NCBI GenBank assembly: GCA_028564705.1
Contig: JAPXFQ010002732.1
Location: forward strand, 372,001 to 436,000
Source: Apricaphanius iberus
Taxonomy: Eukaryota > Chordata > Actinopteri > Cyprinodontiformes > Aphaniidae
Direction of reading: 5' to 3'
DNA: 64,000 nucleotides
Shown: positions 47,051 through 60,510 of the stretch, piece after piece
Position numbering within the stretch: position 1 is the first letter of the stretch
Layout: the number at the start of each line of letters is the position of its first letter
The notes under the pieces: model-generated
Databases searched by the model: none
What the model saw: only the letters and a program-made list of their open reading frames with translations
Told to the model about the DNA's origin: nothing
Position numbers and translations under genes: made by a program

Positions 47051-47638
47051 TTAAAGGTACAATATGTGATGCTGACATCTTGTTGTGAAATTGGAGTACT
47101 GCGGTCCAGTAAGAAAAACAACTTAGTCCACTCTCACCCATTCACCCCCTCCCATCCGTGAATTTTATGGAGAGTTGCCAGCTACTGATCGGTCAGATCA
47201 TACACGATGAAGGGCAAAGACAAGTTAAACACAGTAAATTGATAAATAGATAAATACGTGTCATCACAATCTCAAGTTGATGGTAATTGAAAAAGTAGCT
47301 TGAGATAGTTTTAAGATAACCATTTTACTGCTAGCATTCTTAGCTCAATGTTAACATTTAGCCCGGTCGGCGTCAGACTACAAATGGCAACGAGCTGTTT
47401 AGTGTTGAAGACTTGGCAACCTTGCAGGCTCACATGTGATTTGCCCAGGATCAGGAAATATGCTAACGGGACAGATATTTTAAACAATGACTATTTCCCA
47501 TTGCAGCGTTATTAAATTGACAAAAACTTACAACCACCAGATCGAAATCTCTTTCAGTGTAATCTTCCTTCCAACACTGCCAGGACATTAGACTGCTGTG
47601 TGACTAATTCATTGCAAAATTAAAGATTTTACCTTTAA
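47051..47638. mobile_element. Non-autonomous DNA element with TTAAAGGTA termini
   Basis: The left end TTAAAGGTACAATATGTGA and the reversed right end TTAAAGGTAAAATCTTTAA form an inverted repeat of about 9 perfect bases, then partial. The flanks TAATATGT (47043-47050) and TATTATCA (47639-47646) match at 5 of 8, so the duplication is uncertain. It is short, non-coding, and most like a hAT-type MITE. Confidence 0.55.
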
Positions 47639-50099
47639 TATTATCAATGGATTTTATAATCCAGCTCAAAAAAGCTTTGGAATGTTGAATTATATGTTTT
47701 TCTAATTATATGTTTATCTAGATTATCTAAGGAATCTTAGAAATGAGCATTTTTATCTTTGCTAACAGTATGAACACAGCAGTTTTTGCAACTATATTGT
47801 AGAGAATGTACATAGAACCATATCACAACTTCAAGATTCCCGAAAAGCTGCTAACATTGCGAGCTCTATCATGTGCTGTTCTCTGTTCAGCCTTCCTGTT
47901 ATCTTCTGAAAGTCTTACTCTCGCAATCTTAATAAACAACAGACATGTCCCAACACGTACAACAAAGACAACACATTTTCCTTTGAGATAGCTTCCTGCA
48001 TCTGTGTGCTTCCTCTGATTTTGTCTTTAAACACCTTACCGGTAATGAAAAAAAAAAGTTTAAAGGGAAAGTTTGTTTATTTTCAACGTGGACTTACGTT
48101 TTAGCTAATTTTATTTTCAGTTACTCAACCAGATAAGTTTGGAGCCAATTGGGGCCCTTTGGGAGAATTTCTTAATCCAGCCTGATCAGTGTATATCCAT
48201 ATAATGGGAGTCAATCAGGGCAGGAGATTTGCCGCTTGTAATAAGGCATTATCTGCCCCAAAACAACTTAATGGTTTTGGTTAGCTTAACATGGTAGCCC
48301 TCATGTATGGCAATTCCAATGGTCAGGTTTGTCCATTTCGAGTTGTCAGGATTCCAGTCACCTGCCAAATGTTTGATGGATCTTAAGCCTTTTTTCTCTG
48401 TTTTTTTATTTGAAAATAATAATAGTTGTGTTAGCACTACTTCAGTCTCTGCTTTTATCTTCATCATGGTCTTTTATTACTGCAAGCCATCATCTATACT
48501 CAAGCAGTTAGATCACCCTTCATTTTGTTTTACCCAGACTGAGCCTAATGATGCCACATTTCCTGGAGTTAATTATACCAACATTATGGGATGTATTAGA
48601 GAACAGTAAATGCTGTTACCCTCTTTAGTGTCTCACTGTTTCATCATCACCTCCTGCTGTGGGAGTCTTTATCCTTCTTCAGCCTACCCTCCATCCCTTT
48701 ATTTATCATTTCCTCTTGGCACTTTCCAGGCACATCCTCCCCTTTTCTTTGTAGCATGGATGGGTTACACAGTAGAGTAGCATTACGAACCTGAGATACA
48801 GGACTGGTCTAGGCAAATTCATTTGTAAATTAAAGGGTATAAACGCTTATTAAAGCCAATTGCTGCTCCATGTGACCATCAGTTCAAATACTATGTCTGT
48901 TGAATGAAAAGGCAAGCAGCTTTTTTTAGTTCCTCCCTGTTTTTCACTTTCTTCATAGCAAAGCTTCGCACCAGCACAAGATCATCTTTGGAACTGTGTC
49001 AATCCTGAAGACTCGGGCTGGAATTATAATGTACTGTGTTACTGATTTTCCCAAGAGGTCCAGACCTCAAAGAGGTTTGCTCATGATAAGCAACTGGATT
49101 TGCACAAAGAACATTACTGTTTTCCCAAATAAAAAAGCAGGGAAGTTTTCTGCACATTTCACTCCAGACACTTAGCTTCCAAAACGCATACAAAATACTT
49201 ACGTTTTCTTTCATGTGAAGTATACCTTGGAGATGTCTTCGCACTGGCTTTTAACGCTTTCATTTGACGCTTTTCTCATTCAAATTAGGCTTCAGCAGCA
49301 ATGGTTAGGCTGTCAATCACAGCTATCACTCTGTGTTCTTTATAGAAGCAGAGATTAATTTACAACTTTTGGGATGTGTTGAATTTGCGTGTGCGTGTAT
49401 ATGTGTGTGTGTATAAATGCGCAAATAAGCCTGCTGATTAAGATTACTACTTGAGCTGTCTTCATGAGGACCATATGAACATTCCAGCCGACAGAACCTG
49501 CTGGGTTCCTCTTTTTTCCTGACATTTATTTTAACAGCACTTCCCTCCATCTAACCAAATGGATTTAATAGACCCCAACTTAACACATTAATGTCATTGA
49601 AACTTTTTCTGACTCCATTCTGCTCGGCTGCACTGGATTTTTAACCAGTTATTTATTTTTTTAGTGTAGTGGCACATTTGGCATGTGGAGCACATCCTAT
49701 CTCTCTGAGCCTTTTCCATTAGCGACATAACAGTACTGTGTAATTATTGCTCATCTGCATTTGAAAGTAGATGCCATTAAAAGACGAAAAATTAAGCGGT
49801 GAAATTGCTAAAGTTAAGAACGTTCCACTTGTTTAGTTAACTTGTACATGTGGCGACTTTATGGCTCTAAGCGGGTTATTTAGGAGTTTGCACATGCACT
49901 CACTTGCATGCACTCATGTAGGACATGAGTGTCATATTAATTCAGGGCATTTATGTAATTGAGACCCTTCTTTTTCAAGTTTGAACAACCACTTTAAAAA
50001 AACGGCACACTTTTCGTTGCCATCAACAAGCCCTAGGCCTAATTTGTGTGCAATGTTTGATCACTCTTCCTAGCAGAATTGGAAGAATCCATTTAAAGA
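47639..50099. other. Unrecognised non-coding stretch
   Basis: No gene recognised. The frame at 48307-48609 (plus, 100 codons) overlaps one on the other strand and lacks motifs. A short TG-rich run lies near 49390-49412. Confidence 0.5.
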
Positions 50100-50740
50100 A
50101 GACCTGGTTTTCAGACATAGTACAAGAAAATTGATCGGTTTCATCCATTCCAAAATGCTGATGAGAACCTGTTCCAAGCCTGAGCTACTTTGTGTGACCA
50201 AAATGATAAGGTATGTTTGTACACCAAAGATACCGGAATATAATCTGTCCCATACCTTGTCATGTAGGAGTGAAGGTGAGGCTTTCTAATCTAAAAGACT
50301 TGCAGTTTTCAAGCGTGGTGAGAGTACCATAATACTGAGGGCATGTGTTGTATTTTGCAAAGAGTAGATGAAAGAAGGGAGAGGACTACCTCCAAAATCC
50401 TCAATTTCACAACAGTTTAACTGCTAGAAGGTTAAAACTTAAACGCAACTGGATCTTCAAACAGAAAAATGATCCTAAACACACAAGAAAACTGGTTTCA
50501 GAAGAGACAAGCCAGGACAAAATTAATCTCATGGAACATCCTTTCCCTAAACTCTTTTGAAAATGTTTGGGCAATGGTTAAAAGCCTGATCTGGGGCAAG
50601 AAATCATTCACTTTTAATGGACTCTGCCAATTCTGATTAGAACAGCATTCAAATATCCAATCAGAATTATTTTGAAACCTTTTGGATTTTTAACAAACTT
50701 TTTAGTGAATAATTCTGTAATATAATTTAGTCTTTGTATA
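50100..50740 (+). mobile_element. Tc1-like transposase relic, sense, C-terminal half
   Basis: The transposase pieces in order are RYVCTPKIPEYNLSHT (about 50211-50260), a GGGSIM-like block (50318-50345), then QKNDPKHTRKL with the second catalytic aspartate region (50461-50495). ENVWAMVKSLIWGKKSFTF (50560-50620) follows in another frame, where the motif NPIENLWAMVK would hold the glutamate. At least one frameshift (near 50555), a disturbed block at 50270-50320 and another at 50345-50440 disable it. Boundaries are approximate and no terminal repeats were found. Confidence 0.75.
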
Positions 50741-52589
50741 TAAATCGGGCCTTGTGTGGCTTATGTTGGTCATTTATCTTTAAGACTTTTTATATGATTT
50801 GTGTCTTGTTCCCCTCTTATTTTTTTTGTATTTTCTTTATTTCTGAGAGCACCTTTGCAGTTTATGCAAGAAACATCATGATAATTGAATTTCTTAAAAT
50901 CTAATAAAAGTAATATGCTATTATTTCCTGCCAAACATGCACAACATTGTGTAAGGTGCTTTTCTTTTGAATATTTTTCATTGCTTGCTCACTGAGGCTT
51001 CAGGAGGAATTTTCTATATCCTGTGACAAACTCTTAATTTCCTTTTCCTTTCTCAGAGTGTGACAGTCAGAATCACTTAGTAGTTACAATTTTCATCTTC
51101 ATCAACCCCAGAAGCAGGTTCACTTTCCAAGTCTAAACTCAGCAGAGCATGAAATTTTAAGCACTTTTTTTGTATAAATCAGGACAATTAAATTAAAAGT
51201 AAATACCTAATGGAGTTTTACCTTGTTCACCTTTTATAAATTGCCTCTATGACTGCTATTCACACTGACTGCAGTTTTGTGTGCGGAAAGTCTCCCGACA
51301 TTTTTTCCAGCCAGAGAGCTGAATCTCAGTAGTTGACGCAAAACAACTACATATAAATAGAAAGGATTGTATGGAAAAGCCACGCTCACCTTTTTACACA
51401 GTTATTGAAGAGTTAAAGAGTTCATTCCCATTGCTTGTTCTACAATGGGTAAATATACTCTGTGTATTTTTCTTTTTTTTGTCTTTTAAATATCCATATC
51501 AAGTCAACTTTACCAAAGGAGCTAAATTATGTGCTTATTTCTTTAACTTCACTAAAAAACGCATCCATAAAAAATAGACGACATTAAAAGTTAACTGACC
51601 TCCACATACCCACCACGCGGACAGCACTGGCTGTTGGAATTGATTTTGTCCGTGCGACAGCCTTACAGAAACCGCACACATACTGCAACCAGTGTGAATG
51701 AAGCGTTGGTGTTATATTTCCTTGGGTGTTTGAGTCCCAGTTCAGCTTCTGTGTTTATCTGTTCACCTTTCCTCAGTCTGCCAGCTTGTTTCCTTCCACA
51801 GTTGTTCCCAATCAACTGATTTCATCACCTGCATCTATTATCATTCCCCACTCCTTCAGTATGCATCACTCTCTAGTTTATTTGTTTCGATGTTCAAAGT
51901 ATTCTGTTCCTTTCTCTGCCAGTTTCTGTCTGTGTTCCCTGTCCTGCACATCTGGCAATCCCATTTTAAGTTTTCATTTTTGTATATTGTTTTCGTAAAC
52001 TTTCATAACTTATGCTCATCTCTACACTTGGTTCATTGACCATGACACTTAATTTATCCTGTTTTTATTTTATCGCTCTGCAAATCCAACATTATTGCTC
52101 ACTGAAATGTTAATCTTTTTTTTCCTATTACACAGTGTAGACTGGTAAATCTAGGTAAAATTTATTGCCACGTGGTTTGTAAAAATAATGCTGTAGCTAC
52201 TAAAAAACTCCTATAGCTGTTGGTAACCTTATTTCAACTCAAACTATTACAGGATTTTAAAAATTCATCAGCATTTATGCAAATATTTTGTTTTGTAACT
52301 TATTAGGTTAACATTACTGTCCTAAATAGCTGGGTAGTTAAACTGATTATTGGTATTTTGCCACTTACAAACAAAATTAACTCTAGGCAGAAATTCATTT
52401 GCATCACTAGACATGAGTATGAACAAACTCTAATGCCCTAATCGGCCGAATAAAGTCTAAGACCTTGGTTAATAGGAGCTCAAATCAATCGTATTATTTC
52501 ACTTTTGTTTGACTCTAAAATATTTTTTACACTCTGTAGATTTTACACCAAAATATATATTGATCCAAATGTGTGTAAGTTATCAAGAT
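50741..52589. other. Unrecognised non-coding stretch
   Basis: Nothing recognised. The frames at 51371-51998 are short and unsupported. Confidence 0.5.
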
Positions 52590-52990
52590 GTTAAAAAGAA
52601 AACCCTTCACTGTTAGTGAACTGCAGCAAAGAGCGGGATCATGGGTCTCCAGATTCAATCTACATACCAAGTGGTGGTGATGTAGGATTTTCAGCCCAAT
52701 TATCTGAAATATTAACATGTGGTGTTTGCTAAACTCTTCTGGAACTTTAATTGGAACTGTGTGCTTTTGGTCAGATGAAAACAACACACATAGTCTACAG
52801 CATGGTGGATGATCTCTGATGGTTCATTATTGTCGTAAACCTGGTTGGAGTGTATGGAATCAGAAACTCTCTGAAATACCAGGAGATCTTATATCAAAAT
52901 CTGGCGAATTGTAAACCTACTTACAATACTAGTGGTCTTGCTTCTGGATCTTGACAGGGTCACCATGTACTGTATCTTGCTCTAGTTGCT
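52590..52990 (+). mobile_element. Tc1-like transposase relic, sense, central part
   Basis: The sequence includes GTGTGCTTTTGGTCAGATGA (52757-52776), coding a FWSDE-type first catalytic motif. A GCATGGTGGATGATCTCTGA block (52801-52820) follows, corresponding to KHGGGSLM. AACTCTCTGAAATACCAGGA (52865-52884) is a stretch conserved in a teleost Tc1 family. The DNA between motif 1 and the KHGG block is shortened compared with an intact copy. Termini not found. Confidence 0.65.
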
Positions 52991-54547
52991 GCCCTCCCTA
53001 CTCAACCAAGCTCTGCTTTCAGCCCGGCCATGTAATTGCCCTTTTGCTGAATAAGGGGTTGCTTAGAGCAAGTTCCCCTGAAAATGGTTTACAGTTCAAC
53101 TTAGCTGGGGTTCTGACAGTAGATACAAAAACATATAACCACAAGTACTGACCTAGCCCTATATTATCTGAACAGCTCCGTCTTATATAAGGATTTCTTT
53201 CCCTTCCTCTCACAACGCAAGAACTATTTCATCCTACAAATTTAGCATGATTTAAGTTCCATCATTGGATCCCGTTAGTTATTATTTCATTGCACAGATG
53301 CAGTTTGGATTGATTGGACAGCTCTGCTCTCCTAATATGTCTTGCTTTTGAAGTGGAGGGAAAATAAATTGAAAGCTCAGTCTTAAAAAACCCCCAGCAG
53401 AAGTACAAACAGTGTTCCTTCACCCCACTTCCACAGCTCCATCATTCCCTACCTGAGAGGTTCTGCAGATTAGCTTGGCAGTGTGCTCCTGTAGGAATGA
53501 GGCCAGTAAGAATTAAACATTAATCAGCTGCTTTTTTATAAGACATAGGAAGCTCCTATAGTCCCTGGTTCTCCTTCTTCTATGCCCCAAGCCTGCCCTA
53601 CCACCAAATGTTAATGTGACCACCATTACTCATTTATGAGCTGCTCACTGTGTGCTGCCCAAAGCCTGATGGCCTGGCTTTGTGGGTGGAATGCAGGTGG
53701 ACAAATGTGCCAATACAGCAGGGGCAAGGCCAAGTTTTATTTTTATTTTTTAGGTGTGCTTGAAATAGGACTAAAGTGCAAGGTTGTTGGGGGATAAGGT
53801 GTCATGTTGTTAACTGATAATATATATAGTAAGAAAACACAATAGAAATGAGGAAAAATATTTTCATCAAACTCTCTCTGTGTCTTAAGGCTTCATACTG
53901 CAGTGTATACAGACATGCAATTCTGAGTTCTTTGTACCCAAGACACCGTGCACAGCAGGGGCCATCCTTGTTCTTAGTATGGCAGCATCAATAAAGTAAC
54001 GCGTGAGCACAATGTGACACGTGTACACATTGTCTTCAGTCAATGTGCAGAGTTGATCTAGGTCCCAGGTTGTGAGGCAAAAAGTTATTGTGATGACAGA
54101 TACTCATAGCGTCTGAGTTTCAGGATAAAGTACACTTTAAGTGTAAAAAGATAAAGCGGATAAATATTAGAAGGTGTGATAGGCAAGTATGGAATATGCT
54201 TTGCAATTTATCGTGCAAAAGAACTCAGAAAATGACATTTATTGCAAATTCGGTACAGCTTCAAAGTATTATGTTGAACTTGGAGCCAAACCGATTTAGA
54301 TGTACCTTTGCTGTATTCTTTTTCAACTTGCAAAATATTTTTGTAAGGGTTATATACAACATTAATGCACTGGGCGGTTTCACCGAAGCAGCCAATCCAG
54401 GCATTTATTTTTTCCCTGGAGCAGATTGGCAGTACATCTAACAGCCAAAATAAGGAAAACTGTACACAATCAGCTTCTACATTACTGTTGAGATGGTGTT
54501 CAGTGAGGATAGTGATGTATACAAAGGTATAAAGGGCGTTTGAACTC
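52991..54547. other. Unrecognised non-coding stretch
   Basis: No gene or repeat recognised. The segments near 53460-53530 and 53640-53720 look less biased than their surroundings, but nothing supports a function. Confidence 0.5.
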
Positions 54548-55130
54548 TAGGGCTGGGTGGTATCACAACTTTTAATGTCACGGTTTGCTAAAATATATGT
54601 TTTACAGTATTGGACTGTCATTTTTTCCCTCAGTCTTACCCACATTATCTTCAAATAAGAAGGGAATTAATGCACTAGTATGGCTTTAAAAAGACAATTT
54701 GACCATAATATGGACTGTATCAAGTTGTTTTTTCCATGTCCAGACAGTTAAATGCTACTGACAAGAATTAAAATAATGATTGCAGTCCAAATAGAATATT
54801 TTTATTGAACATATTGCATTACAAAGACTGTTGATTGGTCCTCGTCCGACCTTTTAAAGCAGGATAACTTCTAAACTACATACATTGCTCTTCCTTCTGG
54901 AATTAGTTGAGTAAGGTTCCCTTTTTATTTCTTTTCTTCTTTTTTTTTTACACATAATCAGTTTTGTTTTGAAAACCTGGGTTTAACAGTACCACAGTAA
55001 TTTAGCCGTCAAATTGTCATTAAGCTGCATGAGGACATTTCATCATCACTTTCACAAATTTCTGAAGAAAGTTGTCACAGTTCATTAGCCAATATGACAA
55101 AATAAAATAGATGCCCGTCCAGCTGCATTA
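54548..55130. mobile_element. Possible hAT-like element, only left end found
   Basis: TAGGGCTGGGTGGTATCACA starts like a common teleost hAT terminus, and the interior has a CACGGTTTGCTAAAAT block with further TACCACAGTAA words near 54990. I could not find a matching right terminus of the CACCCAGCCCTA type, so the end coordinate is only where recognisable sequence fades. Confidence 0.4.
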
Positions 55131-58100
55131 GTAACTAATTTCGTTGTCTTGCAAAATATAAGACTTTCAGCAATATTGCTGGTATTTATGATTGAGATAT
55201 CCATACTCTACTGTAACAAAAATGTATTAATTCAAATTATATATTGTTACCGTTGTAATTATTTAAAAAAGTAAACGTTTTGAACCTGTTACATGAAAGC
55301 TAATTTATGAAGCAAAATGAAAAAGAGAAAAACACAAAATCCAATTTGGAGCTTTGAGCTGCAGTGCCTAGAATGTGCCTTATACATATTACCACATTCT
55401 ACTTGCTTTAGCAGGTCCACATCACATTATAATTCTTTACGATCTTACATTGTTTTATATGAGGTAATGACGTAGCTCTAAGGCGGTGGAAGTTATCAAA
55501 CAGTTTTTCTAGAACCAGTTAAAAACCAGTACCAGCTGGTTTAGCAGTGAAGTCACTCGGGGTGCAAAAACTCCCCACAGATGGCCTTTTTTGCTTGCTG
55601 TGACTCAGTGCGTTTGTGCAGCAGGTTGTCACTTAGCTCTGTGTTGCTGTGAACCTCTGTGGAGAAGGTGTTGTCGTGTGAAGTGGCTGATGATTCGGGA
55701 TGCCACAGACAGTCATGAGGTGCTGTATCCCAAAGGGCCTTGGTCTTTGTTTCACATTTGAAACCAGAGAACCGCTGCGTCAGTAGAACCAAGTGCAAAC
55801 AGTCCATAAAAACCCTGCTCTGTTGACCACCTGTCAGCATTTTTATGAAGCAGTTACAAGGCACTAGGCCTTGTAGAAACAACATACTTCTTGGACATAA
55901 CAGGGTGATTGAGTCATGTTTGTATACTTTAACTATTTTTTACATAATTAAGCGACTGGTGTAAGTCGGCCAATAGCCACCTGTGATGCACATGCAGAAG
56001 GAGCTCACAAACAACGTTTCATGTTTATTTTAAGCAAGCTTGCCCAGGGAAAATGTCTTCTCCTTCATCCTTCTATTGCCTATGGAAGCTCCTGTATTCA
56101 TGGCCTTGGGGGAGTTTCTCAGCATGCAGCAGGAGCAGGAAGTGTGTAGCCTGTGGCTGAAAGTTACAGACTTCTCAGTGTTACACGGCTCTCCCTCTCT
56201 CACGCACACAGACACACGCACAGACACACACATGTATACCCTCTCTCCTAAGGGAGTGCTAATCTCCAGAGAGATGAAAGGAGACTCCCACTGCTCTCTG
56301 ATCCCTGCGTCCTGCTGCGGCGGTTCATTTGGCGGCAGGTGGCGAGAGCCGGGGTTCTGTTGATGCTCCCACACACGGCAACCTTGACTGGCCCCAGACG
56401 CAGCCCAGACCACGTTGCACGCTGATCCGGAGAGTTCCCCATCAGAAATAAATGTTTGTTTGACGGCCCTTTCGTAGAGGTTCTCTTTTTGCTGCATCCA
56501 TGTCAATCCGGAGAAAGCTAGAGAAAGGGAAGCAGAGGGAGATGTGAGGATGAAGGAAGGGAGAAGGAGCGTGATTGGATTCTGTAGACCTCTTCAGACC
56601 TTTCTGAATCAAGTTTTGTTCTCTTGGGAAGCCAACCCATTAATGCTAGATTAACTAACTCCTTTTCATTATTGGAACGCAGATCTTCCGCTCACCCTTG
56701 GTGCTTTGAAGAGGTTTAGAAGTTCACCCACAGTTCATTGACCAGGTTCATCGTGTCTTTGTGTGTGTAGTCAGTCAGACAGCCTGAGCAAGAACCTCAG
56801 TGTGCACATCTGTGCATATACAGGCACGCATGATCAGCCATTTTAGGGCATCAGGCAGCAACAAAGGAAATGTTAAATAAATTCCTTATCCTGAAATAGA
56901 ATAGGGGGAAAAGGGGAATATTTGCTGGTGCAGAGCTGCTTTAACTCGCATGAAGATAAACTCTGTAACAACCCCTACTTAAGGTGCAGCCTTGTCCGTA
57001 CACTGAGTGATGCCTGCTGACTGACTGCTGACTGTCTTTGTGGTAGTACACCTCAATGTCATGAATTTTTAAGATACTTAACTCCAAGGACCCTTATTCA
57101 GCACAACAGTACTTAATAAGGGAATTGCCTACCTGTGTCCTCCACATTTAATCACAAATACAGTCCAGATGGCTATCTACCCCTCTGATTATATCCTTTA
57201 ATTCTCTGCTTGACTGCCAGCCTAAATGGAAATCTTTGTGCTGAGGAAGAAAATAAAAGAATCAGCACTAACTGACTGTTCAAGGTGTCTTTGGGAAGGT
57301 GCCTACATGCTTTCACCCCGGGTTATGCTGCCAAATGTTATTGAGAGGCTATATGAGTTGTAAGAATTAAAAAAATGTGGAAGAAATTAAGTCTAGTTTA
57401 ATGCAACACACTTTCAGCGAGGTCTAACACCAATATGTGATTATATTTATTCTAGCAACTGTGGAGCAATGGTTTAAATTAAGTCTGTAGGCTAAGTGCT
57501 GGTTATTACTTGTACTGTATTTCTTTTGGCTCTCTGCTCCATATACAAACCCTGGAATGACAGCAAACCAAATTCCAGTACAAGCTAATGCTTATATATT
57601 TTGTGATCTCAAACAGTTTGCCAATATCATCACTAAATTAGGTTGTATAGTTTTTTTTGTTTGTTTTTTTATTCAAGGCACCCACATTATTTTTTTGCAA
57701 CTAATGTACCACTTTCCCACTTCGAGTTCCTATGTCTGACTTTATGTTTCCATTGTCAACTTTTGGCAATCTCAGCTTTTAGGTGGAAATGAGATCCATA
57801 ATCAAACGCCGCTGTCCAACCAATAATTTAAGACAAAACCATATGAAAAGAAAAAAAAATCCAAAGAGCTGTTACGCTACTTTTAAAAAAAAAGGGTTTT
57901 TTACTTAAGCACATCTTGATATAAAAAGGTTGCTATAAAAAGGGCAAATTATCTAAACAACTGAATGATGCCAGTGTTAAAGGTGACTTCATTGGTTGCC
58001 GGAGCTCCTAGTCTTTGGGTAATGTAACTTGCTTTATCAAGTGTATCCAGATTTCCACAAATTTATTTGGGGCTGCAGTTAGGGCAGCGGAAGTTCAAAT

Positions 58101-60199
58101 GATTTAATTATGACATTCAAAGCATTGTCAATGAGCAGTTAGGGCTAACTTTCAGAAATTTCTGTTGGCACAAAATATCTGCCCCTGTAAAACAAAACCG
58201 ATAAGAGTGTATGAATGTCATAATTGACTGTCAGGAATGTGTGTTGTTTTACTCCACATCATTTATGTCAATGAAGTATTTAAATATGAATTGGGGACAT
58301 AAAAAGTTAATTTATATGTTCCGGTATTGTGGGTACTTAAGTAGTATTCTTTCCCCTTAATAACAGAGAAGATCTATTGTATTTTTGTTTTTATAACTAT
58401 ACATGAACCTAAAATAGATTACTGCCAAGCTTTTTATCCTTCTTTCTCTCTATTGTTTCATTTTTTTAATTTTAATAGTTTTAAAACACTAAACACATTT
58501 TTTGCATGTGCTAACTGAAGTGATGAAAAGGCAATTAACAGCTATTCCAGTCCAATAAAGTTAAAAATGATACCTTGTTTTCAGTATTACAAGTTAAATG
58601 GGCATGTTATTTGTGTTTTATACCCTTTCTAACTATTAAAAAACAAAGAACCAAAATGTGTCCCTAAGATTTGGAGCTCTTAGATGAGTCTTAACACATT
58701 CTTAGACATTAATTGGCTCGTCGCAGAACTTCTTGTCAACAGTTTCTTTTAGATGCCCAGGTTGTGTGGGTTTCACAGCTTTATATGTGGTGCTTCTAAA
58801 ATAAATCCCAAAAATGAATAGTCCTATCATTTCGATATCAAAACATTACTGTAGAGTGAAGTATAAAAAGAAATGCTAATTTCTCATCTATTAAATCGTT
58901 GTAGATTTGAAGTCCCCTGAGGGCTTTATCTGAGGACTTCTGGAATGAAATTCTTCTGTTCACCACACTGGAAAATGCTGGTATATTCTGCACCCTGCCC
59001 GCAGCAAAATCTAAGCAAACTTTATTGACATTTCCTATGTATCAAGCTCCAGTTTTTAAGCATTGTTTTGGATGGTTCATTATTATGGCTGGTCTTGCAA
59101 ACATTATATAGCTTTTTATCAATACAGACATGTTTTTTGTTTTTTTTAAATCTTAAACACTAGATGAGCATGTTTCAAGAGCAGCTTGGTTAGTGCAGCT
59201 CAGGGGGGTAAAACTTCTTTGTATATTCTGTATGACTAGTGTCAGGATTAATTCTCTTTATATCATGTATTTCAGGATAAACCTTGCTTTCCAATCTGGA
59301 CTGCTTACTGGTAATCTTTAAAGGACCCCAAATGTCCTCAGCGAGATCTTATGAAGAGCCTTTACCCAGAACAGAGAGAACAAACAACACACACAACAGA
59401 ATTCTGTTTGAGGCGACACACCTGAATCAGATGGAGCCAGACCAAAGTCTGACTAAATTCTTGACAGGGGAGCACTCTTTTTTTGAAGCACAAAAAAAAA
59501 AATGATTCATAGTTGAACACATCCCGTATTTTTTCACAGTTTGGACTAAGTGACCTGTCTTTCCACATACACATGAATGGTCTGCAGAAGAATCATAGTT
59601 TTCCCATACTCTGCTTTTCCAAGACCTTGAACACTCCGCTTCATCTTTGAGTTATCTTTCTCCTCCTTTCACTCCCTCCTCTGCTTCGAAACCAAGTTTA
59701 ATAGACTCAGCTTTGTTCTCCTAGATAACCACCTGCCAGGCCAACTTACACTGAGTTTTCCCCCGATCACAGATTCACAAAATTCTAATTGAGTATATGA
59801 CCCTTACATATGTAAATGTTCTTACTACTTCACTACACATAAAAATGTTTACCCAAATATATGTAAGCATATAAAAGTATTAATATTCTTCACTAGAAAG
59901 GATCTATGTAAGTTGAGATAATTTATTGTTTAGGTATTTCCTAGCCAAGTATTTCTCTCGTGGTAGTGCTACTAAATGTTTGCTGCAGCTTCTTTTATCA
60001 GGATGATGCAGCATACAACAAAGAAAAAAAATGGTTCAGAACCAGCCGGTTCAATTAATGGAAACGCCACCTCGCAACTTATTGGTACAAGTTCACATCT
60101 TGTTACCTGATACCACAGCACACCTTCAGGGATCCAGCGGAATTCACTTCTTGCGGGTCGGGCGTGCTTTCAGCAGCTAAAGGGTCACCAATACTCGAT
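55131..60199. other. Unrecognised stretch, includes the longest ORF of the window
   Basis: A GC-richer part at 55550-56520 has frames of 110 codons (55553-55885, minus) and 158 codons (56030-56506, minus). The second is overlapped by a plus-strand frame of 107 codons and has a low-complexity VCVSVRVSVCVRE section from a CA-rich tract. No domain recognised. The remainder is AT-rich and featureless. Confidence 0.45.
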
Positions 60200-60510
60200 T
60201 AGGCATGTGGTCATTGTTGTCTTGAATGACAAAGTCTTTGGTTGGGATCCCAGTGCTGCAGTCTCTCCGTGGTGTTTGGATGTACGTCCCATGCTTGTGT
60301 AAACATGCATGCTCAGCCGCTTTCCTCGCTTACTTGTCCTGATTGTGTGCGTGCATAGTCGTTTGTCTCTGTATTGCCCTTTGGTAGACTGGCAACTGCA
60401 AACCGTCTATCTAGTCTGCTTCTTCCTCACTGCACGCTGGAGATAGGCCACAAGCCTCCCTGCAACCCTGCAAACTTTAAGCAGGTGTGGAAAAAGGATG
60501 GATGTTTGGT
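60200..60510 (+). mobile_element. Heavily diverged SINE, sense
   Basis: The order of blocks follows the SINE at 29043-29357: GTCGTTTGTCTCTGTATTGC (60358-60377), GGTAGACTGGCAACTG, CTGGAGATAGGCCACAAGCC (60439-60458), CTGCAACCCTGCAAAC, and an end at GGATGGATG. The 5' half is barely recognisable. It is older than the other copies. Confidence 0.6.

Noticed and set aside
48050..48260. Possible further MITE (AAGGGAAAGTTTGTTTATTT start)
   Set aside because: It looked familiar but I could not find inverted ends, a duplication or a second copy.
56030..56506. Longest open frame of the window (158 codons, minus)
   Set aside because: It overlaps a 107-codon frame on the other strand, holds low-complexity sequence from a CA-rich tract (VCVSVRVSVCV), and shows no domain, splice or promoter support.
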